Shown: positions 10,201 through 22,800, counted from the stretch's first letter. The stretch is 64,000 nucleotides of DNA from Datnioides undecimradiatus (GCA_008933995.1 WARS01000025.1:4881477-4945476); one strand, 5' to 3'. Notes: generated by a model from the sequence alone, not told the origin. Program-made: numbers and translations.

Positions 10201-13200
10201 TGTGGGATTTGTAGATTAAAAAAGCTGTTTTAGGCCAGAGACGTCAACGTCCTTGCTCCAGTCACAATCTCAAAGTTCAGTTTCTTAAATATAAGCTCAA
10301 AATAAACAAATAAACTGCCTGAAATCACAAATTTGCCCCAGAAGCCTCTTCAATCCGTTTGATTCTATTGTTAGACCCTGGGTCCAGGTGAGGCAGAGCT
10401 CCAAAGTGCTTCACAAAACGTTCCACTTCTCAGGCTTTGAAAATGCAGAGGGAAAGTAAAAGCCTTGTATTTTTTTCTGCAGTAGCCAGTACAAGCATTA
10501 ACTTGTGCTATGACTCCACGTTGTTGCCGTAGTTGAGGCAGACGAGAGGGGAGATTTGGTGCTGAAGAGGACACAGGATCTGGGGAAGACCTTCACCATA
10601 ATCCACGAGGACATCTACAGCTTCGGCTACATCGGAGCCTTTCTCTTCTTTTCTGTGATGGAGGATTCGGTAAGACTACGCAACGCAAAGCCTTTTCATA
10701 CACACATATTAGTGTCTGCAGTAGAGAACATGACGTATTAAACGGCGACGCACTGCTTTGCTCCCAGAGATCCCCTCGCGTCATGTACTTCTCATCAGAC
10801 CAAGGAGACACCTTCAGTCGAGCGCTGCTGCCGTCTGCCTCCACTGAGCAGGTGAGAAGCACGTTCAAACACTCAGACAGACGAACCTGCCTCATGTTAA
10901 CGACAGCCCTGGTCTCATTTTGATCATTTTCTCCATCATTTGTATCGGTTATAATCAGAAAGATACGATAATCTTTTACTTTTGAAGCAAGTGTTTATTT
11001 CCACCATCTCTGAGCCTGGTTTGCTTGTTTAACCTCAAGTTAGCTCAATATTTGTTCAAAAAGTGTCAAATGCCATAAGCTGGCATTGAATTTTTGGTCT
11101 TCTTCATCTTTATAATGATAATAATACTTATGATTTTGTTTGTGTGGACCTTTCAATCTAGGCTTTCCATAGACAGCATGAAAGCAATCACAAATACACA
11201 AAGAAAAACAATTAAACAAAATCAACCAGAAACACTTAATTTAAAGAACTGTATAAAAGAAATGTGCAAATAAATCATCTGATTAAGGTGATTGCACAAA
11301 AGAATAGCATCATGTAAACAGAGACTTCTCACTTCTCACAGCGGTTGAGGTGAGGAGTCTGTAACACACTGTGTCTTCATATAGATTTGAATAACAGAAA
11401 TTATGTCAGCAGATCAGATATAAACTGTGAGGTGTCAGTGGAGCAAACGTTCGATCGCCCTTTGACCTTAAACTAGACTCTGGACCTTAAACTAGACTAG
11501 GATATTGTACCAGTTTTGTGCAAATCAGAATTCTGTGTTCGACTGTTCTCGACAATTTTAGACTTTTTTTTTTTTTTGTGCAGCTGTTTTTTGTAACTTT
11601 GGGATCAGAAATGAGCAGCAGTAGTAAATGAGAAACTGTAATACCGCCACACATCTACAGATGTTCAGATAATGATCTTGGTCTGTAACAACTTTAAGTT
11701 GTGAACTCTCACAGACGCACACTCACATTCTGGTGGCTATTAGTCAGTAAAAACCATCAGTGGCAACATTTCCTTTTTCAACACCAACTGAACGCACATC
11801 TTTTCTGGCAAGACACACACACACACACACACACCCACACACACACACCCACGGCATCTTGTTGACAACACAAACACACACTCTGTCTCACAGTGATTAG
11901 ACAGGGTTTATGGCAACGATCAAATTAGTCATCACAAAGTTGTTTTTTTCTTATTTGCACTTGCAGACTTTCTCACCCATATGTGCTCACTCTCTCTCTC
12001 CCTCCCTGTGTGTGTGTTTGCAGTTCTACTCCATCCTGGATGGAGACGAAGACATGCTGTTCATGCATGTGGACAACCCAGGAGGTAACACACACACACA
12101 CACACACACAAAAAAATTACTACTTTAAAAACATGTTTGACACATATTCTCAAACGTCCCCTTGTTGGGAGGACAACAGGGCTGAATTTATAGCTCTCTC
12201 AGCCTCTTTTGTTGTAATGGAAAAGCTCAACGGTAAAGGCCAGACTGGTTTCACAAGTTCTTGGCGTTGCTGACAAATCATTCCATCATAGTGAGTGTGT
12301 GTTTGTGCATGCAAGTCCAGCTGCACAGTCTTTGTTCCTTTCTGTCTCTCTCTCTCTCCATCCACCTCCACCCTGGCCTCATGCTTTCTTTCTCACTCAG
12401 TCTCTCTTTCTCACTCATCTCCATTTCTTTTTTAAGGTTATATTTCTGTTTCCTCGGCAGAGCGCTCTTGTTAACGCTCTCTGGGTTAGCTGATGGCACT
12501 TTTGTCCTGCTAAGATAAATAGGGGAGATATGGGGGTAGAGGGGCTTTATCTTTTGTTGGCTGGAGGGAGGGAGATTAAGTTTACACTGCAAAAGCTGAC
12601 AACGATATCTTGGGATCAGGGTGTAACACAAGCACACAGACACACACACCCACTACCACACTTTCACACTTGGAAACCTAAACCTTGTCCATCACCTCCC
12701 TCAGCTGAGCTTGTCCTTCATGGCTCTAGCTGACACGTTCGTGAGCTTCACACAGATAAATATGATTGATGATGACTAGCTGTTATCGTGCTGATGTGTA
12801 AAGGTTTGCGTCAGCTGTTCCCAGGTGCTGATTCATCTTCAGGGCTTTTGCTAGTCGAATGTGACATTTGTTCATCCTCTCATTGTTTTACAGCCCGTGC
12901 TGGCCGGTCGCTTTGTTTGGTATTTGCTGAATTGAGAATAAAACTTTTTCAGATTGTGGCACTGGAGGGTTGGACAAAGATGGGAAGACCAAAGGAAAAA
13001 TTATCTTTAGTAGTTAAAGTAGAAAGTCAGAAAAGTAAGAAGCGACAAAATACAAATGACAACATCCTGGATGCATCAGGAAGTAATGTGGTTCACCACC
13101 AACGTGACGAAATCCGTCAAAATGCGTCTCGTCACAAATTACAAAAAATAAATAAATAAAGCTATCAAAATAAAAAACAAAATACTGGTGCCAAGATAAA

Positions 13201-16200
13201 ATACATATGTTTTTTTATTTTTGAAACAGAGGGGATAATGATTTTGAATCAATGTACATTCAGAATTTGTACACCCTGGAAACATGGTTTTCAATTTTTA
13301 TGACGTACACAAGGTTCTGGTGGAGGTTTTAAAGCGTCAGGAAGTAAATGCTACTGTATCTAAGCAAAACCAGTGTCTTAGACAGGAAACGTGCTCTCTG
13401 TCTATTTTAAAGACATAGCATGATACCCATCTGGTCTGTTTAGAAGCATATTTTGCTGCTTTTCAATGGGACAATGGCCAACATTTAAATAGCTGTTTAA
13501 TTGATACAGATATCTGGGCCAAGACCTCTGTATGCACTCACTGGTCATTCACAGTTTAATTAGCTGCGTTATGTTGCCACATCTTTTGCTCACCAGATGG
13601 ATTATTTCTCTGCATTCAGCCAAGCCACATTAAGCCTGATTGGTCAACACCACTGGGATCAGAGTCTGCCAGACTCTGTATTTATATGCAGAATCAGTTT
13701 GTTGTAAATACTCTTCAACTTTTCAAATATTTCTGGTTCTAAATTGCTCCTGTTGTGGATGATATATTACCTTTGCAGATGAAAGCACTCTCACTAGAGG
13801 GGAATGTTGCGTTAAAGTCGTGCAGAAAGGAGCAGGAATAGTGAGTGCAGCTCCACAGAAAATAGGTCCCATCTGGAAGAATGAAGGGTCTCCAGCCGAG
13901 CTTTGCTTTGGCTTGAGATCTAAAGTCTCTTGAGTTCGTTCACGGTCCAGCCTTATTTTTATTGTTGCAAATCCTGGCACGAGTATATTGAGCAATTCGA
14001 AAATGCAAAATCACCCTCGAGTATTTTGTGACAAAGCTCTGTCGAATACTACCCGTCTCTGGCAGCGTCTGGGTGATATGGGCTGTAATTAAGTACATTA
14101 TCAATACTGAGGTATCACTATTCGTTTTAAACAATGACTCCATGCTAAAATATGCAACCAGAGCTCCTTTTTACACATTTCCAACATTGTATATGAATTA
14201 AATAATAAAATAGGCCCCTGACTACCTTTTGACATTCGACAGTATGTATTTGTGTGTGTGTGCTTGTCTCACTGTTGTCTCTCCCTGTTGTCTTTTGTTT
14301 CACCACAGACACCTTCTTCGGGACCATGTACACGTCAGATGACCGCGGTATCTTGTTCTCCAAATCGCTGGAGCGCCACCTGTTTGATGGCCAGAGGAAG
14401 AGCGATTTCACCAACATAACCTCCCTGCGAGGAGTCTACCTCACTAACAGACTGGACGACGGTAAACATCCTGCCGTCCTGACCTCTGTGGACACTCGCG
14501 CACACTCTTGGCTGCATTGCCTTTATTACATTTACTGTGCATTGGATTAATTCTCAATACATGTAATTAACATACAGAACACAATAGGTAACTCATTGAT
14601 GATAGCAAGGATTAAAGAATGATAGCAATGATTATGTTTCTGTGGTCATTCTGAATTTAACTGCTCTTCAGGGTTGTTTAATCCTCGATTTTCTCTCTTT
14701 TGTGACTTGGAGTAATAATAATAATTAATAAAACGGTAAGAACCCAGGGTCATACACGTACTTTTTAAGCACTTTTGCTTAAGCGGTTTGAATGCAGGGC
14801 TTCGGCATCTGCAGCTAACCTGTCATTTGGCCATTTGTTCGCCTTTTTCGATAAAACCCTGATGCACAAATGATGCTTTTTGTTGCAGATGGCCGTATAA
14901 GATCTGTCATTTCCTTTAATAGAGGAGGGGCGTGGAGACAACTCAACAAACCTGAGAATGTGGACTGTGGAGAGCAGGTGGAGAACGTAAGTGACATGGA
15001 GGGAAACCTCATCCCGCATAACAACACTGTATTTTACAAGTAAATCATCAAATCAAATTGTGTGCGTTTCATCAGTGCAACCTTCATATCCATGGAGAAC
15101 ACAGTCGCAACATCCACATCGTTCCCATGCTGGCCCTGTCTGAGCCAACTGCTATTGGTTTGGTCATCGCACACGGTAAATACAGCAGTATACTCATATT
15201 AAGAGCTTTTGATATGCAGATTAAATGATGTCAAACTTAAGTTATGCACATTTTTTGATTTGGATAACTTCTAATAAATTGAATGAATCTTTGTAAAGAT
15301 GTATTTAGACGATCTCCTCTGCTCTGCAGGTACTGTGGGTGACTCCTTGTCATCGTCGCAGCACCCAGATGTGTTTGTCTCCTCAGATGGGGGTTACAAC
15401 TGGAGGGGGACACTGAGGGGTCCTCACCACTACAGCATATTGGACTCTGGGGGTCTCATTGTGGCCGTGGAGGTCCAGCGAGAAAAACAAGTGAAGACTA
15501 TCAAGTACTGAGCAGATATTTTGTATCATCTGACAATGGAGAGAAGATTGTTCTTACGTTGATCTGATGTTCTGCACCTCAATTTGTCATCACCAGGTTC
15601 TCCACAGACGAGGGCCAGTGCTGGAAGTTCTACAACTTCACCGAGCAGCCCTTCTTCTTCGCTGGCCTTGCATCTGAGCCAGGGACCAAAGCCATGAATG
15701 TCAGTGTGTGGGGCTTCCGGCCCGAGGATGATGACCAGCCCATGTGGGTGGCAGTGACCATCGACTTCCAGAGCCTCATTACAAGAGAGTGTGAGTTAAG
15801 ATGCTATCATGCTATAGTGCTATAATGCTATTACTACACTGTTGCCCATAAAGTTGGAATAATTTTGTTTTCAGACACATTCCTCTTTTTATTCTTATTT
15901 ATACACATCAGTAATCCCTTTTGACCAGGTGCAATGATGAGTTTTGAGAAGATATACACTTATCTATCAAGAATAAATCACATTGTCACAATCATTTCAT
16001 GAGAAGAGTAAAAAAATATTTTATTCCAACTTTATGGGAACAGTGTATTATTATTATAGTATTATTATCTGCCAACACAGTTTCCTGTTTCAAAAACTGA
16101 ACCCATGACGTGGGACTTTCCAGAACTTCTAAGAATAGATATAAAAATATGTTTCTCTTACATTTTACAAAATGCTTACAAACACAAGACAGTTGACCTA

Positions 16201-17979
16201 AAAAAAAACCCCAAACTACATCATATTTCCCTGTTAACTCTTCTGGCTGTGTTGCCTCCCTGCATTTTTCTGAAATTTGTCATCATCGAATACTCTCAGT
16301 TCCTTATAATGAGTAAGGGTTAGCCTAGTTTTGATTGTTAAACTCTTAATGAATCAGCCTTGAAGAGGCTTTTTTTTAGCTTTCCTTTGTTACTTTTCAG
16401 TTGCGAATATCGGAAATTATAGAGAAATGCTTGACAACTGATATGTCAGGGACTCCAGTTTCACAACAATTCAGAATCTGAAGTCAATTATCTCTTTTTG
16501 TTTTTTTTTTATTTTAGTAGTACTACACTCCATGGCTAGCACATTTGATTGCCAGCACAACTAGGAATTGGATTTGGGGTGACGCTTTCTCCACGTCAGT
16601 TAAGGAAAAGGTTAAAAACTAGCTTGTATTCATTTGTAGACACCTGATACAATGTGATTCAGAAAGTCTGAAGCTAAGAAAGTTATCTGTATTGAACTAG
16701 CTAGATATAAAGCCACCGTCGTTAACCTCTTCCCTCCCTCTTCATCTGACTGACCAGGTAATGACCAGGACTATGAGGAGTGGTTGGCCCACTCTACAGA
16801 TGGAGGGGACCCAGAGAGAAACGGCTGTGTCCTGGGAGTCAAAGAGACTTACCGGAGGCTCAAGAAACAATCTGTGTGCAGAAACGGCCGAGGTTTTGTG
16901 GTGAGCAAGAAGCAAAGCCCCTGCCTGTGCACCAGAGAGGATTACCTATGGTATGTCAGTTTGTTTGAGGCTAAGACTACACATATTAACCTGGCATCTG
17001 CAATGGTTTTATCAGAGGCTAAGCTTTGACATGTTGTAGCAACTAAGACATCATAGAGATATTCCCCTGAGAAGCCCTAACATGTCCTCTTTAACAGTGA
17101 CTATGGTTACTATCGCCATGTGAACACCTCAGAATGTGTGAGACAGTCCAGCTCTGCAAACAAAACCTTGGAGCTGTGTCTGAACGGAGAGGAGGATGAG
17201 CTTCTGACTGCAGGGTATTACAGATCATTCCCTTCTTAATCAAAATGAAGAGGCACACCTCCAGTCTGTACTCACACACTTCTGACTGTGTTTGCAGGTA
17301 CCGCAAGGTCCCGAGTGACAGGTGTGAGGGGGGATTCTCTCCTCAGCTGGCGGTGCAGACTGTTGTTAGACCATGTGGTGTGAAACCCAGCCCTGGTCCA
17401 CCTGCGAGATCCTCATCTCCCGGCACAGACTTTGACACACCGGTTGGTCGATTTGCTCCCCTAATCAGTGCACACTTTCTTTTTTTTTTTGGTGTTAATT
17501 TTGAGGATTACACCAGCTGTTGCGTGTTTTCTTCCAGCGAGAGAAGCTGGTGTTGATCCTGGTGTGCGCAGGAGCAGGGGTCATCGTCCTGATAGCTGTG
17601 GTTTCTGCCGTCTTTGCTGTCAGGAGGGTGGTTTACAGAAACAGGTGGGTGCCTAGTGCGCCTCTTCTGCATGCATACCTTCATGCACTGAGTATCAGCT
17701 GAGCTCTGTGGTTTAATGTTGCCCTCTACAGGACGCCAGCGTACCGTTTCTCCAACCTCCGAATTCAAGATGATGATAACGGCATCACAGCTGATCTTGA
17801 AAGCGCCACCAGCAGCAACGGCACAGCCTGCCAGCAGGACTCAGACGATGTATGCTTTATTTAGCACTATTTTGGGGGTATTTTGGTGCCGTTTTGAGCT
17901 TCAAAAAAATCAGATGGTGGGGTTTTCTTCCGTACACTGACATCTTTTTTTTTTTTTTTTACAGGATCTTATTGAATGA
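7221..17979 (+). CDS. sort1: Sortilin (Vps10-domain sorting receptor), 21 coding exons, 823 residues
   Basis: Coding exons: 7221-7469, 7982-8044, 8246-8322, 8414-8510, 9028-9195, 9395-9468, 9688-9734, 10533-10669, 10768-10851, 12024-12084, 14309-14461, 14889-14986, 15076-15175, 15330-15504, 15597-15790, 16758-16950, 17098-17214, 17298-17442, 17538-17644, 17732-17849, 17965-17979. All junctions are GT-AG and phases join without a break. Human SORT1 is 831 residues. Order: signal peptide (1-18), propeptide ending in a furin-type site RARPRR (41-46), Vps10 propeller with repeated Asp-box motifs ([56 protein letters not shown]), 10CC cysteine domains in exons 15-18 ([29 protein letters not shown]), membrane span about 748-772 and a 51-residue tail ending DSDDDLIE. 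Sortilin moves ligands such as progranulin, proneurotrophins and lipoproteins between Golgi, endosome and surface. Oddities: the tail has FSNL where human has YSVL, ends DxxLI rather than DxxLL, and lacks the juxtamembrane cysteine. One loop disulfide pair is also missing. The family call is very secure. Whether this is the SORT1 orthologue or a lost-in-mammals paralogue is open. Confidence 0.95.
9888..10330. repeat. Probable old interspersed repeat in sortilin intron 7
   Basis: The stretch begins with AGATCTTTATTGTCCCATTA and continues through A-rich and then diverged sequence. A start of this kind resembles the reversed 3' end of fish LINE-type elements, in which TGGGACAATAAAGATCT-like text closes the element. 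I cannot name the family or set firm ends. No reverse-transcriptase frame is present. Confidence 0.35.
11813..11850. repeat. AC microsatellite in sortilin intron 9
   Basis: An imperfect AC repeat broken by two CCC interruptions. It lies about 170 bases upstream of exon 10, whose acceptor has a pyrimidine tract followed by a short TG repeat (12007-12016). Confidence 0.9.
12088..12110. repeat. AC microsatellite abutting the exon 10 splice donor
   Basis: An uninterrupted AC repeat begins at the fourth intron base (donor GTAACAC at 12085) and runs into an A-run. CA-rich tracts next to donors are known binding sites for the splicing factor hnRNP L. Exon 10 is 61 bases, so skipping it would shift the frame. 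Confidence 0.9.
15837..16045. mobile_element. Tc1/mariner-type MITE in sortilin intron 15
   Basis: This is a 209-base element with long terminal inverted repeats. The left end reads CACTGTTGCCCATAAAGTTG and the right end, read in reverse complement, reads CACTGTTCCCATAAAGTTGG. They pair over about 26 bases with a one-base indel. Both ends are flanked by TA (15835-15836 and 16046-16047), the target-site duplication of Tc1/mariner elements. There is no transposase. It is non-autonomous, and the near-matching ends suggest a moderate age. Confidence 0.9.
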
Positions 17980-18354
17980 CGCATGACTCGTTTTAATGGA
18001 TGCAATAAATATTCACATTTGAAAGCAGCTGAGCTGATAAAGACTGCCAACGGCATTTTTGTTGGACTTCTCCCTGAAGCACCCTTCAGACAAGCATGAA
18101 TTTGTCTTAATTTATTAAGCTTACTTCATTTCATTACTTACCTTTGCCTACTCCCTGATTTGTACAGTATTTTTTCATTTTATTTTAACTTGACTCTGTT
18201 TTGCACCATGTTTTTACTTTCTCTTCAATGTGAAAACAAACACAAACCTAAAAATGTGCATTTGTAAAAAACGAACAAATACAGCGTACCTTTATGTGTT
18301 CTTTATAATGTGTATGTTATAATTTAAAGTATGAAATGGTCGGGTTGAATGCTC

Positions 18355-18360
18355 AATAAA
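18355..18360 (+). terminator. Sortilin poly(A) signal
   Basis: AATAAA about 375 bases after the sortilin stop codon, following an AT-rich 3' UTR. An earlier AATAAA at about 18004 lies only 25 bases after the stop and is less likely to be the main site. Confidence 0.6.
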
Positions 18361-18379
18361 ACCAAGTTTCTGCCCATCA

Positions 18380-19290
18380 GAGGGACGCTGGCGGCGCTGT
18401 AACGTTTCCGTGTAAACAGAGAAGAAGAAAAAGGAGGCGGTTGGTGTAACAAAGATAGTTTAATAATAAGATGTGTCACTCGTGAAAAGGTTACCAGTAC
18501 TCTTCAGTGCAGCGACAACTACCATAATGTAGAGTTATGCGGTGTACTTAGTGTACCTATAAAACAATGCCCATAATAAAACTCTATTATTTTGTTCACT
18601 CAGCCATGGGACTTCATCTTATGTTGCTGTGTTTGAGAACGTGCAAGTATCACAGTTCTGAAACTAATTTGTCGTAAAATAAAAATACTTTTTGATGGAC
18701 CCTCGAATCAATCATTGTTTTAGTAGACAAATGATTTCGATTTCCTATATTCCTCAAATGAAGAGAAATACACTGAAAAATAGCTGAATAACAACAAACA
18801 TATTTGCACTGAGTTGGCCTTTATTGGCCTTGTGTTAGAGATTTAACTGCTGGAGAAACGAATGAACTGTTTCGCAGTTGTGCATTTATCAAGAACACGT
18901 GGTGAACTATTGTAGATTTAGAAATATTCAATGTGAAAATATTGTGCAAAAACAAAGGAACTGAATTTATTGCTCATTTTATCTGTGACGACTTTTGTCA
19001 ACCTGCAAGATGCAACAAACGCAAACTACAAAAGACATTGTTTTAAAGGACGTAACATGTTCATCATTTTTGCTTCATAATCATTTCAGTCATGACCTTT
19101 GAATGTAAAATTAATGTCAAGATTGAATTTTTTAACGACCGTTTTCATAAACCGCTGGCTATGTACAGCCCTAGCGCTTAAAGGGCAGATTTGTTATGTT
19201 TGCTATGTATATGTATTTTTAAATTAATAAATAAATAGATAAATACTACATACTGCCCAGTTTGTTCGTCTTCGTTTTTTCAGACAGAGT
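18380..19290. other. Spacer between sortilin and fam3c
   Basis: No coding exon is seen. At 18384-18440 a short GC-rich patch (GACGCTGGCGGCGCTGTAAC) is followed by TTTCCGTG, an ETS-type core, and a purine-rich run. This resembles the promoter or first exon of housekeeping genes. It lies only about 20 bases beyond the sortilin poly(A) signal. The rest is AT-rich and shows nothing further. Confidence 0.5.
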
Positions 19291-19412
19291 GAAACATCTT
19301 CTCTTTCCTCAGCTCTCTGTACACCTCAACTGTCAGTACACGAAACGCTACAACCAGCCCAGGACGTCCGCCAGCAAAGCGGTATTGGTGGTCACAGTGT
19401 GCAGTTGTACAG
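19290..19412 (+). other. fam3c: fam3c untranslated exon 1
   Basis: A strong donor (TGTACAG then GTAAGT at 19413) ends this stretch. The next exon starts after TTTACAG at 19858 and carries the start codon. The 5' end is not fixed, so the start given is approximate. Human FAM3C also has a non-coding first exon. Confidence 0.5.
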
Positions 19413-19896
19413 GTAAGTCAGGTGTCAGCGTTCACCATTTTCAACGTTACTTGCTGTCTATGAACTGTGCTGCATATCCGCTGCGGTCATATCGTCTCTT
19501 AGCAAACTGAGGCAGAGACGGGGAAGTTGTTGCACAGCGGAGGAATCAACGTAGCGTCACTTTGAACGTTAAATGCTACAGTTGGCGCTAGTTAGCTTAG
19601 CCTCCCAAGCTATGTACAGTATCATACAGTCAGCTAACGCCATGTAAGTGCATTATAACTTGTAACAAATTGTAATAACTAGTTCAGCTATGCTACAGTA
19701 ACGTTGAAGTGCCTCTTGTAAACTCGTAGCAACCAAATTATGTTTACACTGTAGCTAAAGACGCATAGACCTCCACAGACCTCCACAGTCCATGGAGCGC
19801 AGGGACATGTGTGAATAAGTAGGTCTGACTAAGTTATGGTTTATTGTGTGTTTACAGGCCGTTAGCTGTGGATAAAGTGGCTGGAGGTTCGCAACG

Positions 19897-22800
19897 ATGG
19901 TCAGGGCTGGCGGTAAGTGTACTTCTACGGTCATATTCAACAGTATGTGACTTATGGAGGTTATACCAAAGCTTAATGATGCGTATTAATGCCATATCTG
20001 TCTATTTATCTATCTATCTATTACCTTTTCAGGTATTTTGAAGTTGGCAGTGCTCATCTTTGCATTCCTCCTAGCTGTCTTTCTGGCCTTTCAGCTGCTG
20101 GAGATCAACATGGATTTTAAATTTGGAACTCTGGGGATATGTGAGTACCATTTCTTGTACAAGGAATCTAATTGCAACATGCTGATACCGCCCCCCGGCA
20201 GGAAGTTGTAAAGGGAAACCTGGGGTAAAAATCCTGGTGTATTCAGTTATGTATTATGTGTTCGGTGACAATGTACTTTGCAGTAGTAGTAGTAGCGGCT
20301 TTTTGTGTTTGCCTGCCTGTAGGGTCTGTCCACATCACAGATATCGTGGAGGAGGGTTTGTTCAGAGAAGCTGGTTGAAACATGACCACTGAAAGTCTCC
20401 TCTAACATATGTACAAATGTTTGCTTTCCAGCACGATCTATGGCAATGAATAACAGCCGTGAGTATGCTTGAATCACATCTGCTTTCATACATGTTCCTC
20501 ATCCCTCTTTATCAGTCGACAAAAGAATAGTAATAATAAGCCTGTCTCACATGGTGCAGTGGTTATGGCTTAATCCTGCAGTATTCACCTTGATAATAGT
20601 GGAGGCTCTGCGCATCTTGGGTGTGTTTGTCTTAGTGCTTGGCATTTAGAGTTAAAGTTGAACTGTCACTCGTTTGTGGATTACTCATGGGACTGAAACA
20701 CCTGTTGCCTGATATGGCCACCTGTTAGAAGGTGTGTAAATGGAGTTTTCTGTTCACAGCAACAAAGCCTGTCAGGTACAAATGTGGGCTGTCCAAAGAG
20801 TGTCCGGTCGGACACTTTGCCTTTAAGATGGCGAGCGGTGCAGCCAGTGTGGTGGGGCCCAGAATCTGCTTGGAGGACAAGTTGTAAGTGACGGGACATC
20901 TTGAAATGCACTTTTCTACTGTTGAACTTTTTGGGCGTCGTGGGGATGTGGACGTTTCATATTACTGCACGCTGCTGTTGTCTAAGCATGTTTTATTTGT
21001 GCAGTCATTGGGAACATTAGAAATCATCTGTGCTTTTGTTTGCAGAGCACTTAAGCTGGTATTTATGTAAAATAGCATGTAAAAAGAACAAAAACAATAT
21101 GACTAACAAATGCACAGTTGTCATAGTAACTAAGTAAAATCTTAGAGGCTGTTTTCTTTGGGGTGTGTCTCTTAGCTCAGCAACAGTCACCATAGTTACA
21201 CTGAAACTGTCTCGTGTGGTTCAAATGTATGTGATGTGATTAAATTAGAAATTGAATGTTTGCGTTTTGGTCCCACCAAACCAGGCATTTTTTAAAAATC
21301 CTACTGAAAATAAAAGTAAATGATCAGTTGTTTGCAAGTATAAAAAGAAAACCGGCAACGCCGCACAGAGAGAACATGTGAACTTTAAATTAATTAGTAA
21401 CACCTGTCATTGGTAACAGCTATTGCTGTATGTGGTGGTATAATGTGGCCATTACCGACACAGTTCAACAGTGAAACGTCCTGGCTGTCATAGTATTTGA
21501 TGAAGGTGGAAAAATGACCACGAGGTATGGTCATATCAGGCACACACTGTATGGGGTCACGCCTTCATTTAAGCTCTTCTGCTTAGCATAGATGCGTAGT
21601 TTGTAAACATCTCATAAGTGTTTTTAAAGCCTGTGATGTATTTGTGCACAGCCTTAAGTGCATTTTAAAGTAAATATGAGTGTTCTTCTCCACTGAGGAC
21701 ATATTTTATATTATCACACTTGTGATTCACTAAATTGTTGTTAAGTACCTGTCTATTTATACATGTGCAGATGGGGAAATATAAGTTAACGGATACACTG
21801 ACAACACTTATGTCTGATTACAACCTCTGTAGCAAGCTTAATAACCAGCAACAACCATGCATTTATTGAATATTTATAGAATATTTGTATAAATGTGCTC
21901 CACTTTATTTTAAAAACACATATGATGTACATGTCTCTACATATCTACACTGGCTCTCTCTCTCTCTCTCTCATTGTTCCCCTGTGCTTTGTTCTAGACT
22001 AATGAGCAGTGTGAAGAACAATGTGGGGAGAGGAATCAACATCGCCCTGATAAATGGTAACTTTATCAGCTGGACCTCCATGCTTAACAGTCGATTCGCT
22101 GAATAAATAAGCCACCGCTGATAGTAACACGATACTGCAGCAGTGTTACGCCAGAAGTGCTATGATGAAGAGAGCCATTTCAAATGGGAGGCATAAGCCT
22201 TTTGGAAAGCTGCATAGTTTGAGTCTATTAATAGAATCACATTCAGTATCAGTACCTGTCAGTCGGGTCACCTCAGGAACAAAGGCTCGGCAATCCTGAA
22301 CCATGACCACCCATTGTGTGTAATAAAAGTGCAGAAGGTTGTTGAGTGATTAATGTGAAACCTTTAGTGTAGTTGTGGTTAAAGTTATTGTCTAAACTGA
22401 ACTCACTTTCCCCCACAGGGAGAACAGGGGACCTTATCAAGACAGACTCTTTTGATATGTGGGCAGGAGGTGAGTTCATCCCTGAAACGTTTTATTTTGG
22501 ACATTTGCACACACACACACACACACACACACGTGTTGTGCTAATCTGCGTGTGTATCTCTGTGTGTAGATGTGGCTCCCCTAATTAAATTCCTTCAGGA
22601 AATTGAGGAAGGGACAGTCGTAATGATGGCCTCATTTGATGATCCCTCCACAAAGTAAGGATTTCCCTTTTGCTTGCTGATACAATTTAGTTTGACAGCA
22701 TTAACATAGATTGCTGGAGTTATCTCTAACACTGTCTGCAGGTGTGGCCACAAAATAATGTCTGTCTTCTTTGTTCGGTAGACTTAACGATGAAGCCAGG

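Noticed and set aside
12788-13159. 123-codon frame inside sortilin intron 10
   Set aside because: The flanking exons splice cleanly without it, and it has no Vps10-like motif or known domain.
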